Shown here one piece after another: positions 33,911-42,011 of a stretch of 64,000 bases of DNA. Both the position numbers and the translations under genes were made by a program. The DNA is from DASUFZ01 sp035541475 (GTDB lineage: Bacteria; Myxococcota_A; UBA9160; SMWR01). Below the pieces are notes generated by a model. The model was given only the letters and a program-made list of their open reading frames with translations, was not told the origin of the DNA and searched no databases. How positions within the stretch are numbered: position 1 is the first letter of the stretch; the number at the start of each line of letters is the position of its first letter. The stretch lies in assembly GCA_035541475.1 (NCBI GenBank), contig DATKND010000119.1:1-64000 (forward strand), written 5' to 3'.

Positions 33911-35233
33911 TCAGTCCTCGTCCTCGATGCCGTACTCCCGGAGCTTGCGGCGCAAGGTGGAGCGGTCGATGCCGAGCGCGCGCGCCGCGGCGCTGCGGTT
34001 GCCGGACGCGTCTTCGAGGGCCTGCACGATCGCGCGCCGCTCGACGTCGCGCAGCGTGCCGCGCAGCGCCTCCGGACCGTTCCCCGCGGCGGCCGACGCG
34101 CCCGGCGCGGGCGCGCTCGCGCGGTCGAGCGCAAGGTGGCGCAGACCGATTCGCGCGCCGCCCGACGCGGCGCCCGCGGCCAGCACCGCGTTGCGGAGCT
34201 GCCGCACGTTGCCCGGCCAGGGTGCGCGCTCGAGCGCCTCGAGCGCTTCCGGCGCGAAGCCCTCGGCGCGCTCACCGAGGAAGTGCGCGGCGAGGATCGG
34301 GATGTCGGCGCGGCGGTCGCGCAGCGACGGCAGCGCGATCTCGAATCCGCGCAGCCGGTAGTAGAGGTCCTCGCGCAGGCTCCCGTCCGCGATCATGCGG
34401 CGCGGGTCGCGGTTGGTCGCGGCCAGGAAGCGCACGTCCACCTGGCGCGGCTTCGTGCCACCGACCGGTGTGACGTCACCGTCGTCGAGCACGCGCAGCA
34501 GCTTCGCCTGGTGCTCGTAGAGCAGCGCTTGCACCTCGTCGAGGAAGAGCACGCCGCCGTGCGCCTCGACCAGCAGCCCCGCGTGGTCGCGGTCGGCGCC
34601 GGTGAAGGAGCCGCGCCGATGGCCGAAGAACGCGCTCTCGAAGAGGTCGCGCGGCATCACCGCGCAGTTGTGCGAGACGAACGGACCGTCGGCGAGCCGC
34701 GAGTAGCGATGGATCGCGCGCGCGACCAGCTCCTTGCCCGTGCCCGTCTCGCCGGTGATCAGCACTGGGACGCTGCTGCCCGCCGCCAAGGTGACCAGAT
34801 GGCGCACCTCGAGGATGGCGCGGCTCTTCCCGACGAGCTCGGGGATGGTGCGCGGCACGTCGCGCTTCGGGCGCAGCGCCAGCGCCTTGCGCACGGTCGA
34901 GAGCACGGCCGCGGGCTGCGCGGGCTTCAGCAGGTAGTCGATCGCGCCGAGCTGCACGACCTCCACCACCTTCGAGACGTCGGAGAGCGCGGTCACCGCC
35001 ACCACCGGCAGGTCGGGCCAGCGCTGGCGGATGCGGTGCATCAGCTCGAGTCCATCCATCTCGGGCATGTCGAGGTCGGAGAGCACCAGGTCGAAGTGGT
35101 GGTCCTCGAGCAGCGGCAGCGCCTCGAGCCCGTTCGACGCCGTCTCGACCTTGTGTCCCTGCTGCTCGAGCAGGAGGCGCAGGAACTGCGCCGCGGAGGC
35201 CTGGTCGTCGACGACGAGGACCGAGCCGGACAT
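33911..35233 (-). CDS. NtrC-family sigma-54-dependent response regulator
   Basis: 440 residues. The receiver domain has phospho-acceptor Asp in LVLSDLDMPEMDG (about 53) and Lys in YLLKPAQ (about 103). The AAA+ domain has Walker A GETGTGKE, GSFTGADRD in place of the usual GAFTGA sigma-54 loop, Walker B GGVLFLDEVQ and REDLYYRLRGFEI. A Fis-type HTH closes it (NRSAAARALGIDRSTLRRKL). It would activate sigma-54 promoters on phosphorylation by the kinase whose stop overlaps its ATG (TGATG). The A-to-S change keeps the key Phe and Thr. Confidence 0.93.
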   Translation of the reverse strand: MSGSVLVVDDQASAAQFLRLLLEQQGHKVETASNGLEALPLLEDHHFDLVLSDLDMPEMDGLELMHRIRQRWPDLPVVAVTALSDVSKVVEVVQLGAIDYLLKPAQPAAVLSTVRKALALRPKRDVPRTIPELVGKSRAILEVRHLVTLAAGSSVPVLITGETGTGKELVARAIHRYSRLADGPFVSHNCAVMPRDLFESAFFGHRRGSFTGADRDHAGLLVEAHGGVLFLDEVQALLYEHQAKLLRVLDDGDVTPVGGTKPRQVDVRFLAATNRDPRRMIADGSLREDLYYRLRGFEIALPSLRDRRADIPILAAHFLGERAEGFAPEALEALERAPWPGNVRQLRNAVLAAGAASGGARIGLRHLALDRASAPAPGASAAAGNGPEALRGTLRDVERRAIVQALEDASGNRSAAARALGIDRSTLRRKLREYGIEDED

Positions 35234-36567
35234 CAGCCGCGGGCGCTCCGCTCCGCCACGGGCAGCAAGATCTCGACCTCGGCGCCGCCCCCCTGCAGCG
35301 CGCGCGCCGCGATGCGACCGCCCGCCTCCTGCACCAGGCGCCGCGCCAGGTAGAGGCCGTAGCCGCTGCCGCCCGGCTTGGTGGTGTAGCCCGGATCGAA
35401 GATCCGCTCGAGGTCCGCGGCGGCGATGCCGGCGCCCTCGTCGCGCACGCACAGACACACGCTCGTGCCGCGGCGCGCGATCGACACGGCGGCGCGACCG
35501 CAGCCGCCCATCGCCTCGACCGCGTTGCGCATCAGGATGACGAGCACCTCCTGGAGCGCCGCGTCCGAGAGCGCGACCGGAGCGTCGGAGTCGCCTTCGA
35601 CGCTCCAGGCGACCTCGGCGTGGGCCACGCGCATCTCGCCGAGCGCCCGCTCGAGCACGACGCCGACCGCCGCGCGCGCGGGCTCTGCCGGCCGCGGCGC
35701 GCGCCCCGCGTCGAGCGTCATGCGCGCGAGCGCCTCGAGGTCGTCGATCGCGACGCGCAACCCCGCGAGCGCCGCGCGCGCGTCCGCGCGGTCGCCGAGC
35801 GTGGGCTCGATCAGCGCCGCGAATCCGCGCAGGCTGTGGACCGCGTTCTTCAGCCCGTGCGCGAGTCGCGCGACGCCGCCGCCGAGACGGCCGACCTCGC
35901 GCTGCAGCTCGAGCTCGTCGGCGAGCGCGTGCAGGCGCAGGTCGAGGTCGTCGCGCTCGCGCACCAGGTCGGCCTCGGTGCGGAGCGCGCTGCGCGCGAC
36001 GGCGAAGGCGAGCCCGCCCATGCCGGCGAGGAAGGCGGTCTGGAGGAGCAGCGTGTTGAAGGCGTTCTCGAGGCCGTGCAGCGCCTGCAGGCCCCAGAGC
36101 GCCGCGACCGACCAGAGCGTCACGGAGACGATGCCCGCCGGCGCGAAGAGCATCGCGGCGAGCACGATCTCGAGCCAGAGCCCGGCGATGAAGGGCGACG
36201 CCACGCCGCCAGTCACGGCGGCGAGCGCGGTCCAGCAGCCGACACCGATGATGGACGACGCGACCTCCGCCACCGCCGACCACTGCGCGCGGCGGTGCAG
36301 GAAGGAGCTGCCGAAGTTCAGCGCAGCGCTCGACGTCACGATCCCGAAGGCGGCCCAGCCGATGCCGTGACGCGCGTGCTGGTAGTACGCCATTACGGCA
36401 CCGAAGAAGATCGCGATGTGGCGCAGGAAGAGGACGCGGTCGAAGTTCGGGCGCGCCGCGTGAGTCTCCGTGCGCGCGAGGCGCTCGGGCGGCTGCAGGC
36501 GTGCGACGTCGGACGCCGCGCGGGGCTCCCCGATGCGACCCGCGGAAGTGACGGAGCTCTGCTGCAT
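35233..36567 (-). CDS. Membrane sensor histidine kinase
   Basis: 444 residues from ATG 36567, preferred over an upstream GTG because GAGGG lies 4 nt before it. About six membrane helices (residues 40-200, e.g. GLWLEIVLAAMLFAPAGIVS) form the sensor. H-box RLAHGLKNAVHSLRGF, N-box VILMRNAVEAM, G1 VRDEGAGIAA and G2 GSGYGLYLARRL follow. No PAS or GAF domain is visible. It forms a pair with the sigma-54 activator downstream. The stimulus is unknown, but the location within glycosylation genes suggests envelope control. Confidence 0.9.
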   Translation of the reverse strand: MQQSSVTSAGRIGEPRAASDVARLQPPERLARTETHAARPNFDRVLFLRHIAIFFGAVMAYYQHARHGIGWAAFGIVTSSAALNFGSSFLHRRAQWSAVAEVASSIIGVGCWTALAAVTGGVASPFIAGLWLEIVLAAMLFAPAGIVSVTLWSVAALWGLQALHGLENAFNTLLLQTAFLAGMGGLAFAVARSALRTEADLVRERDDLDLRLHALADELELQREVGRLGGGVARLAHGLKNAVHSLRGFAALIEPTLGDRADARAALAGLRVAIDDLEALARMTLDAGRAPRPAEPARAAVGVVLERALGEMRVAHAEVAWSVEGDSDAPVALSDAALQEVLVILMRNAVEAMGGCGRAAVSIARRGTSVCLCVRDEGAGIAAADLERIFDPGYTTKPGGSGYGLYLARRLVQEAGGRIAARALQGGGAEVEILLPVAERSARG

Positions 36568-36617
36568 GTCACCCTCGGCCGCGCAGCGCCGCGGCACCGG
36601 CGGGTGGCCGGCGGCGC

Positions 36618-36623
36618 ATCATA
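36618..36623 (-). promoter_or_regulatory. Candidate -10 element for the two-component operon
   Basis: TATGAT on the minus strand, about 50 nt before the kinase ATG, in the only gap over 40 nt between the kinase and the TPR glycosyltransferase. A weak -35 would lie near 36641-36646. It may give the regulator pair its own promoter inside the long run. Confidence 0.3.
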
Positions 36624-36640
36624 CCACCCGCGCTCGTTCG

Positions 36641-38584
36641 CTAACCCCGCGTGGTGCCGCTCGAAAGGCCGTCCGCTCCGGCCCCGCGGCCCGGTGCTCC
36701 CAGCTCGGTTCGGAAGGCGCGGCCCTCGGCGTAGCCGGCTCGCCGCGCCGCGATCTCGCGCGCGAGCCTCGCGTCGCCGTCCGCCTCGGCGCGCGCCTGC
36801 GCACGAGCTGCCGCTGCCTCCGCGAGGTCGAAACGGCCGGCCTCGGCGAAGGCGGCGGCCAGGGTGTCGAGGACGCCGGCGTCGAGCCCCGCGGTCGCGC
36901 TCTCCGCGCGCAGCGCGAGCGCGACGGCCGAGCTGCCGTCGCGCCAGCGCGGATCCGGCTGCGTGGCGCGCAGCCACGCCAGGTTGTTGGCCGCGTAGGC
37001 GAGCCCCGGGTCCTCGGAGAGCGCCGCCTGCCACTCGGCCACGGCCTCTGCGAGCCGGCCGCTGCGCGCGAGCAGGAGCCCGTAGTTCGTGCGCAGCTCG
37101 CCGTCGTGCGGCTCGAGCGCGAGTGAGCGCGCCTGGTGCGCGATCGCCGCCTCGAGGTCGCCCCGCGCTTCGGCGAGCGCCGCGAGCTGCGCCTCGGCGA
37201 GCGCGTAGCTCGGCCAGGCGCGCAGCGCGTCCTCCGCGAGCGATTCCGCCTCCCCGGCGCGCCCTTGTTCGCGCAGCGCCTGCGAGAGCGAGAGCAGCGC
37301 GCGCGGCTGCGCGGGTCGCGCCGCAAGCACGCTCCGCCAGATGCGCTCGGCGCTCTCGTAGTCGCGGTTGCGAGCCCGCGTCGCCGCCGCGAGCAGCGCG
37401 ACGAGGACGGCGGTCGCGGCCAGCGCGGCGCGCCGCGCGACTCGCGGGCTGCGCGCGCGCGCACACAGCGCCCCGACACCGACCGCGGACAGCGCGCAGA
37501 GCCCGGCCAGCGGCAGGTAGAAGCGGCGCTCCGCGCCGACCTCCGTCGCGATCGGCACGAAGGAGGAGGACGGCGCCAGCACCAGCAGGCCCGCCAGCAG
37601 GGCGAACCCGACCGCCGGCCGCCGCCACCACGCGAAGAGGGCGAGCGCGATCCAGAGCGCGACGAGCGCGGTCTCGGGCCACACGTCGCGCCACGCGATC
37701 GGAAGCGGCCAGCCGTAGTCGAGGACCAACGGGTGCGGCCAGACGGAGCGCGCGAGGTAGGTCGCGAGCATCTGCATCTGGTGCGCGAGGTAGGTGGAGG
37801 GCGTCACGCCGGTGTCGAAACCGACCGAGAGCCGGCGCGGCGCCGACGCGTGCAGCGCGGCGAGGATCAGCCAGCATCCGGCGAGTCCCGCGTAGAGCGC
37901 GCGGCGGCTCTGCCAGGCCCGGCGGAGCGAGCCCGCGTAGAAGGCGGCGTCGTAGAGGAGCGCCACGGCGGGCGCGACCGCCATCGACTCCTTGGTCGCC
38001 ATGCCGAGCGCGCACGCCCCGAGCGCGAGGGTCGCCCCGCCCCGCCGCGCTCGCGCCGTCCGTCCGCGCGCAGCGAGCGCCACGCCGGAGAGCACGCCGA
38101 GCAGGAAGAGCGAGACGAGCAGTTCGCTTCGCTGCGTCACGTAGTCGATGCACTCCGAAGCCAGCGGGTGCGCGGCGAAGACCGCCGCCGCCGCGAGCGC
38201 GACGCCGTACGGTGACGCCTCACCGCGCGCGCACAACGCGTCGCGCAGCAGCCGGAAGACGAGCCACGCGCAGGCGACGTGCAGCGCGAGGTTGACGGCG
38301 CGGTAGCCGCGCGGGTCGAGGCCCCCCGCCGCGTAGTTCAAGGCGAAGCTCGCGTTCACCACGGGCCGCCCCGCCACCGGCGTGTCGCGCGGCGGCGAGA
38401 GCGCGATCTCGGGCCGCAGGCTGCGAATCCGCAGGTTGCGCTCGATCGCGACGCCGTCGTCGAAGACGAAGGGATTCCCGAGCGCATTCGAGTAGGCGAG
38501 CAGGGCGACGAACGCGAGCAGGAGCGCGGCGAGCGCGGGCGCGCGAGAGCCGGAGGTACTGCCGCTCACGAAGAGCGCGGGCAC
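36641..38584 (-). CDS. GT-C-type membrane glycosyltransferase with C-terminal TPR (TMTC-like)
   Basis: 647 residues. First-loop motif NPFVFDDGVAIERNLRI, then AGRPVVNASFALNYAAGGLD, as in TMTC/DUF1736-type proteins. About ten helices to residue 400, with FAAHPLASECIDYVTQRSEL marking the second loop. TPR helices follow (residues 420-620, e.g. LLLARSGRLAEAVAEWQAAL). GTG start is 2 nt from the upstream stop, so translation is probably coupled. The same layout occurs at 24946, 46059 and 55442. Confidence 0.83.
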   Translation of the reverse strand: MPALFVSGSTSGSRAPALAALLLAFVALLAYSNALGNPFVFDDGVAIERNLRIRSLRPEIALSPPRDTPVAGRPVVNASFALNYAAGGLDPRGYRAVNLALHVACAWLVFRLLRDALCARGEASPYGVALAAAAVFAAHPLASECIDYVTQRSELLVSLFLLGVLSGVALAARGRTARARRGGATLALGACALGMATKESMAVAPAVALLYDAAFYAGSLRRAWQSRRALYAGLAGCWLILAALHASAPRRLSVGFDTGVTPSTYLAHQMQMLATYLARSVWPHPLVLDYGWPLPIAWRDVWPETALVALWIALALFAWWRRPAVGFALLAGLLVLAPSSSFVPIATEVGAERRFYLPLAGLCALSAVGVGALCARARSPRVARRAALAATAVLVALLAAATRARNRDYESAERIWRSVLAARPAQPRALLSLSQALREQGRAGEAESLAEDALRAWPSYALAEAQLAALAEARGDLEAAIAHQARSLALEPHDGELRTNYGLLLARSGRLAEAVAEWQAALSEDPGLAYAANNLAWLRATQPDPRWRDGSSAVALALRAESATAGLDAGVLDTLAAAFAEAGRFDLAEAAAARAQARAEADGDARLAREIAARRAGYAEGRAFRTELGAPGRGAGADGLSSGTTRG

Positions 38585-38586
38585 TC

Positions 38587-40824
38587 CTACGGCTCGAAGC
38601 GGACGCTGCGGAGGATCTCGTCGAAGTGCGCCAGGGTCTCTGGCGAGAGCGGCTCGGGGCCGAGCTGGCTGAAGTACCAGAACACTTCACCGCGTCGCAC
38701 GTGCCAGAGCCGCTCCTGCACCGGCGGCCCGGCGCCGTCGCCCGACCCGGGCAGCCGGTAGCGGACGAGCGTGGCGCCGCCGGAGAGGCCCGCGAGATGG
38801 AGCGGCGCCGCCTTCTCGACGATCGCGAACTCCGACTCCGGCGTGCGGCCGCTCCGGTAGGCGAAGGTCTCGACCACACCGACGGGGTTCAGCGAGGTCA
38901 GGAAGCCGATGCCGCGGGGGCTCTCCTCGCGCTCGATCGGGATTGCGTACACGCGCAGCACCGGGTCCGTAGCCGGCGTGGCGTCGGCCCGCGGCGCCAT
39001 CGAGACGAGCGGGTTCCCGCTCGGGTCGCGCAGGTTCTCCCAGATCTTCCAGCGGTCCGTCGTGTAGTCGTGGCCGTCGCGCAGCAGGCTCGATCCATGC
39101 AGGAACACCCAGTCGGAAGGCTTGTCGATCGAGAAGCCGAAGAGCCGGCTCTCGTAGCGGTCGCCGTCGATCGGCAGCTCGGCCTCCTGCGTGCTCACCG
39201 GCGGCGGCTTCTCGTGGCAGCCGAGCAGCGCGAGGCAGGCGACGCTCGCGAGCACGGCGCGCGCTCGCCGCCGTCCGCGCGCTAGCAGCGCGAGACACGC
39301 GCACAGCAGGAAGATCCCGAGCGCGAGCGAGAGCAAGGCGAAGCGCAGGTCGATGTGCGTGTCGAGGAGACCCGGCCAGACCGCCAGCGCGAAACCGCAG
39401 CAGGTCACCGCGAACCACGCGGGGATGCGCGAGCCGGCGGGAGCCGCGAGCGGGACGAGCGCGAGCAGGGCCCAGTAGTAGTGGCTGACCGGCAGGAGCG
39501 CGAACACGATGACCAGGGCGGGGAAGAGGGCCTCGGCGCCGACCGCCCGCCTCGCGGTCGAAAGCGCGACGAGGACGAGGGCGAGCGCAGTGGTCGCATG
39601 ATACCACCGGCGTTCGGCGAGGACGCGGCGGGTCTCGGCGATCCAATCGAAGGCCGGCACGCCAGCCGACGATGGCTCGAGCGCCTCGGACGCGTGTCCG
39701 AAGGTCAGCCGGTCCTTGGACGGCGCGTAGGCGACGATCGCGGAGAGCGACACCAGATTCGCGGACGGCGCCGAGGTGTGGACCCGCATCTTCTCCGCGA
39801 AATCGAGCCAGGCGTTGCGGCCATCGGGAGTCGGGATCCACGAGCCGACGAGCGCGACGGCGAGCGCGCCGACCGCGAAGCCGGCGTGCAGGCGCGCATT
39901 CGCGCGCAGCCGGTCGCGCCAGCCCGGACCCGCGAGGTCGCGCCAGAGCAGGCATCCATAGACCGCGATCGGGAACAGGCGCAGCCCCGCCGCGACCGCG
40001 AGCAGCGCGCCGGCCGGCGCGCGCCAGCCCTGTCGCAGCGCCGCGAACGCGGCGGCGAGCGCGAGCAGGTAGTCGGTGCGCAGATAGCCGCCGCCCGTGA
40101 AGCCGTACTCGTTCAGCGGGTCCGCGAAGGCGAAGAGGAGGAACGAGAGGGCGATCCACGGGCCGCCGAGCCCCGCGAGCGCGGCCGCGAAGAGCGCGAG
40201 CAGATAGGGATCGAGCAGGCTCACGAGGCCGAGATAGTCGTGCGTGTCGAGCCAGGGCTGCGCGGCGAGCCCGCCGAGGATGGCGGTCACCAGCGGCGTG
40301 CCGTTGTAGCCGTGGTCGATGACGGGCCCGCGCGCGCGCCAGTCGTCGAGCGTCACCCGGCGGAAGACGGCGACGTCGCGGCGGAACGACTCCCAGCGCT
40401 GCGGCGTGAACGGCGCGCGGATCTCCGCGGCGCGCGCGACCGCCTGCGCGCGCGGCACGATCGCGTTGGTCGAGAGATCGCGCATCGCGCGCTCGGCGTC
40501 GAAATGCTCCGGATCGTCCTCGAGGTCTGCGAGCACCGCGGCGTCGTAGAGGCCGTCGTAGCCGAGCTCCGCGAAGTACTTCGTGCCGAGGTAGTAGTGG
40601 AAGAGCTCGTGGTAGTGAGGCGGCGGCGCGACGAGCGTGAGACCGCCGCCTTCGTCGCCGCGCAACGCGCCGAGGTGCCCGAACAACGCGACACCGGTCA
40701 GTACAGCGAGCGCGGCGGCGGCGCGCCGCGGCGCGAGCGCACCGCGCCGGCGCCAGCGATCGAGCGCCAGGAAGCCGACGAGCGCGAAGAGCATCAGCAC
40801 GAGCGACGGCGCCGCGAAGGTCAC
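38587..40824 (-). CDS. Polytopic GT-C/GT87-like protein fused to a soluble lipoprotein-like domain
   Basis: 745 residues. Residues 1-515 hold twelve or more helices with a large early loop (YHELFHYYLGTKYFAELGYD), resembling GT87-type integral membrane glycosyltransferases. The last helix ends in VACLALLGCHEKPPP, which is a textbook lipobox. About 225 soluble residues follow (FGFSIDKPSDWVFLHGSSLL onward), resembling stand-alone PsbP-like or uncharacterised lipoproteins. No stop or good start separates the two, so I annotate one protein, perhaps an ancestral in-frame fusion. Confidence 0.7.
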   Translation of the reverse strand: MTFAAPSLVLMLFALVGFLALDRWRRRGALAPRRAAAALAVLTGVALFGHLGALRGDEGGGLTLVAPPPHYHELFHYYLGTKYFAELGYDGLYDAAVLADLEDDPEHFDAERAMRDLSTNAIVPRAQAVARAAEIRAPFTPQRWESFRRDVAVFRRVTLDDWRARGPVIDHGYNGTPLVTAILGGLAAQPWLDTHDYLGLVSLLDPYLLALFAAALAGLGGPWIALSFLLFAFADPLNEYGFTGGGYLRTDYLLALAAAFAALRQGWRAPAGALLAVAAGLRLFPIAVYGCLLWRDLAGPGWRDRLRANARLHAGFAVGALAVALVGSWIPTPDGRNAWLDFAEKMRVHTSAPSANLVSLSAIVAYAPSKDRLTFGHASEALEPSSAGVPAFDWIAETRRVLAERRWYHATTALALVLVALSTARRAVGAEALFPALVIVFALLPVSHYYWALLALVPLAAPAGSRIPAWFAVTCCGFALAVWPGLLDTHIDLRFALLSLALGIFLLCACLALLARGRRRARAVLASVACLALLGCHEKPPPVSTQEAELPIDGDRYESRLFGFSIDKPSDWVFLHGSSLLRDGHDYTTDRWKIWENLRDPSGNPLVSMAPRADATPATDPVLRVYAIPIEREESPRGIGFLTSLNPVGVVETFAYRSGRTPESEFAIVEKAAPLHLAGLSGGATLVRYRLPGSGDGAGPPVQERLWHVRRGEVFWYFSQLGPEPLSPETLAHFDEILRSVRFEP

Positions 40825-40886
40825 GGGATCGGAGTCTGCTGCGGAGTCGGGCTGCGCATGCGCGGGGCGCGCGACGTCGCGTCGCG

Positions 40887-41876
40887 TCAGTAGCCGACCC
40901 AGCCGAAGCGGAGGCTCGCGACACCGAAGAAGCTCGGGTTGTCGGCCTTGAAGTCGAAATGCCCGGGATTAACGCAGGGCACGGCGGTCGGATTCGTCAC
41001 GCAGCTCGGCGGATCTCCCGGAAAGACCGGCTGGTCGAGATCGAACGACGTCTTGTCATCCGAGAGCGGGAACGAGACGAGCAGGTCGGCCACGAACTGC
41101 AGCGCGATCGGGCCGAAGCGCCAGACCTCCGCCTCGACTCCCACGGAGGGACCGACTCCGGGGATCTTGAGCGCTTCGGTGCGATCGTTGGAGACGGTGA
41201 AGAGCTTGTTGTTCACATCGTTGCCTCCGCGGTCGATCGTGCCGACCGCGTCGAGCTGCTCCTCCGTGAAGACGGCGCCGAGCTTCAGGAAGACCGGCGT
41301 GAACTCGATCGGGAGCTGGAGAGCCACGCCGCCTCCCGCAAACCCGATCCAGTTCGGATTCGCGCGCAGCCGCGTGTGCGCCAACGGCTCGAGCGCGGCG
41401 TTCTGGAAGGAGCTCGGGTTGATGCCGACTTCCACGATGGTCCGGCTGTCGTACTCGAAGGCGAAACCACCGTGCACGAAGGGGCGCGGCCGCAGCTTCC
41501 AGGGCGCGGACTTCCATGGCGGGCCCAGGATCTGACCGCTGAGGTCGAAGGCCGCTCCATCCGAAGCGCGATTGGCCGCGCCGCCCAGATTGCAGAAGCC
41601 GACGAACGGAGGCAGAGGAGGCGGCATCGAGAGAGTCTGCGTCTGACAGGGAATGGTCACCGAAGGCGGCTGACCCGTCTGGTTGGTGAAGAGGATCGCG
41701 TCGATGTTGCCGTTGATCTCGCGAGACTGGATGCCGAAGCCGAATCCGACGGAGGGCACCCAGTTCGGGACGACGCGCTCTTCCGTTTCCTGGGCGATCG
41801 ACGCGGCGCAGCGCAGCAGGATCCCCAGTGCCGCGACCGCGGGCAGCACTCGCCGTCGCGTGGACGCCCCGATCAT
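40887..41876 (-). CDS. Exported probable outer-membrane beta-barrel protein
   Basis: 329 residues from ATG 41876. Signal peptide LPAVAALGILLRCAASIAQE, then alternating hydrophobic strands with aromatic ends (VPSVGFGFGIQSREINGNID, PFVHGGFAFEYDSRTIVEVG, FFGVASLRFGWVGY at the C-terminus). The last residue is an aromatic Tyr, typical of BAM-inserted barrels. Two Cys pairs may form loop disulfides. No specific family recognised. It has its own candidate promoter and is divergent from the TonB-dependent receptor. Confidence 0.72.
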   Translation of the reverse strand: MIGASTRRRVLPAVAALGILLRCAASIAQETEERVVPNWVPSVGFGFGIQSREINGNIDAILFTNQTGQPPSVTIPCQTQTLSMPPPLPPFVGFCNLGGAANRASDGAAFDLSGQILGPPWKSAPWKLRPRPFVHGGFAFEYDSRTIVEVGINPSSFQNAALEPLAHTRLRANPNWIGFAGGGVALQLPIEFTPVFLKLGAVFTEEQLDAVGTIDRGGNDVNNKLFTVSNDRTEALKIPGVGPSVGVEAEVWRFGPIALQFVADLLVSFPLSDDKTSFDLDQPVFPGDPPSCVTNPTAVPCVNPGHFDFKADNPSFFGVASLRFGWVGY

Positions 41877-41932
41877 GCGGCACTCCGATCCGAGCGGGCC
41901 CGTCGGGCTCGCGCGAGAAAACGCAGCCCGCG

Positions 41933-41961
41933 CTTTTAGACTAGATCCCACTTCGCGTCAA
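41933..41961 (-). promoter_or_regulatory. Candidate sigma-70 promoter for the beta-barrel gene
   Basis: On the minus strand TTGACG (41956-41961) and TAAAAG (41933-41938) are spaced by 17 bp, leaving about 50 nt of leader to the ATG at 41876. The segment is AT-richer than anything nearby. It would also be the most upstream promoter of the ten-gene minus-strand run. Confidence 0.5.
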
Positions 41962-41969
41962 TCTGGTGG

Positions 41970-41975
41970 CATAAT
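41970..41975 (+). promoter_or_regulatory. Candidate -10 for the TonB-dependent receptor gene
   Basis: CATAAT lies 36 nt before the receptor ATG (42012) in the divergent spacer. No good -35 hexamer sits 16-18 bp upstream (CCACTT is the best), so activation by a regulator would be expected if this is used. Confidence 0.3.
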
Positions 41976-42011
41976 GCGTTCGGGTGGGGAAGTAGGGGTC
42001 AGCGATCGAGC

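Noticed and set aside
41966..41986. Sigma-54 promoter before the TonB-dependent receptor (TGGCATAATGCGTTC)
   Set aside because: The GG is not followed ten bases later by GC, so the -24/-12 rule fails; a sigma-70-like -10 is a simpler reading.
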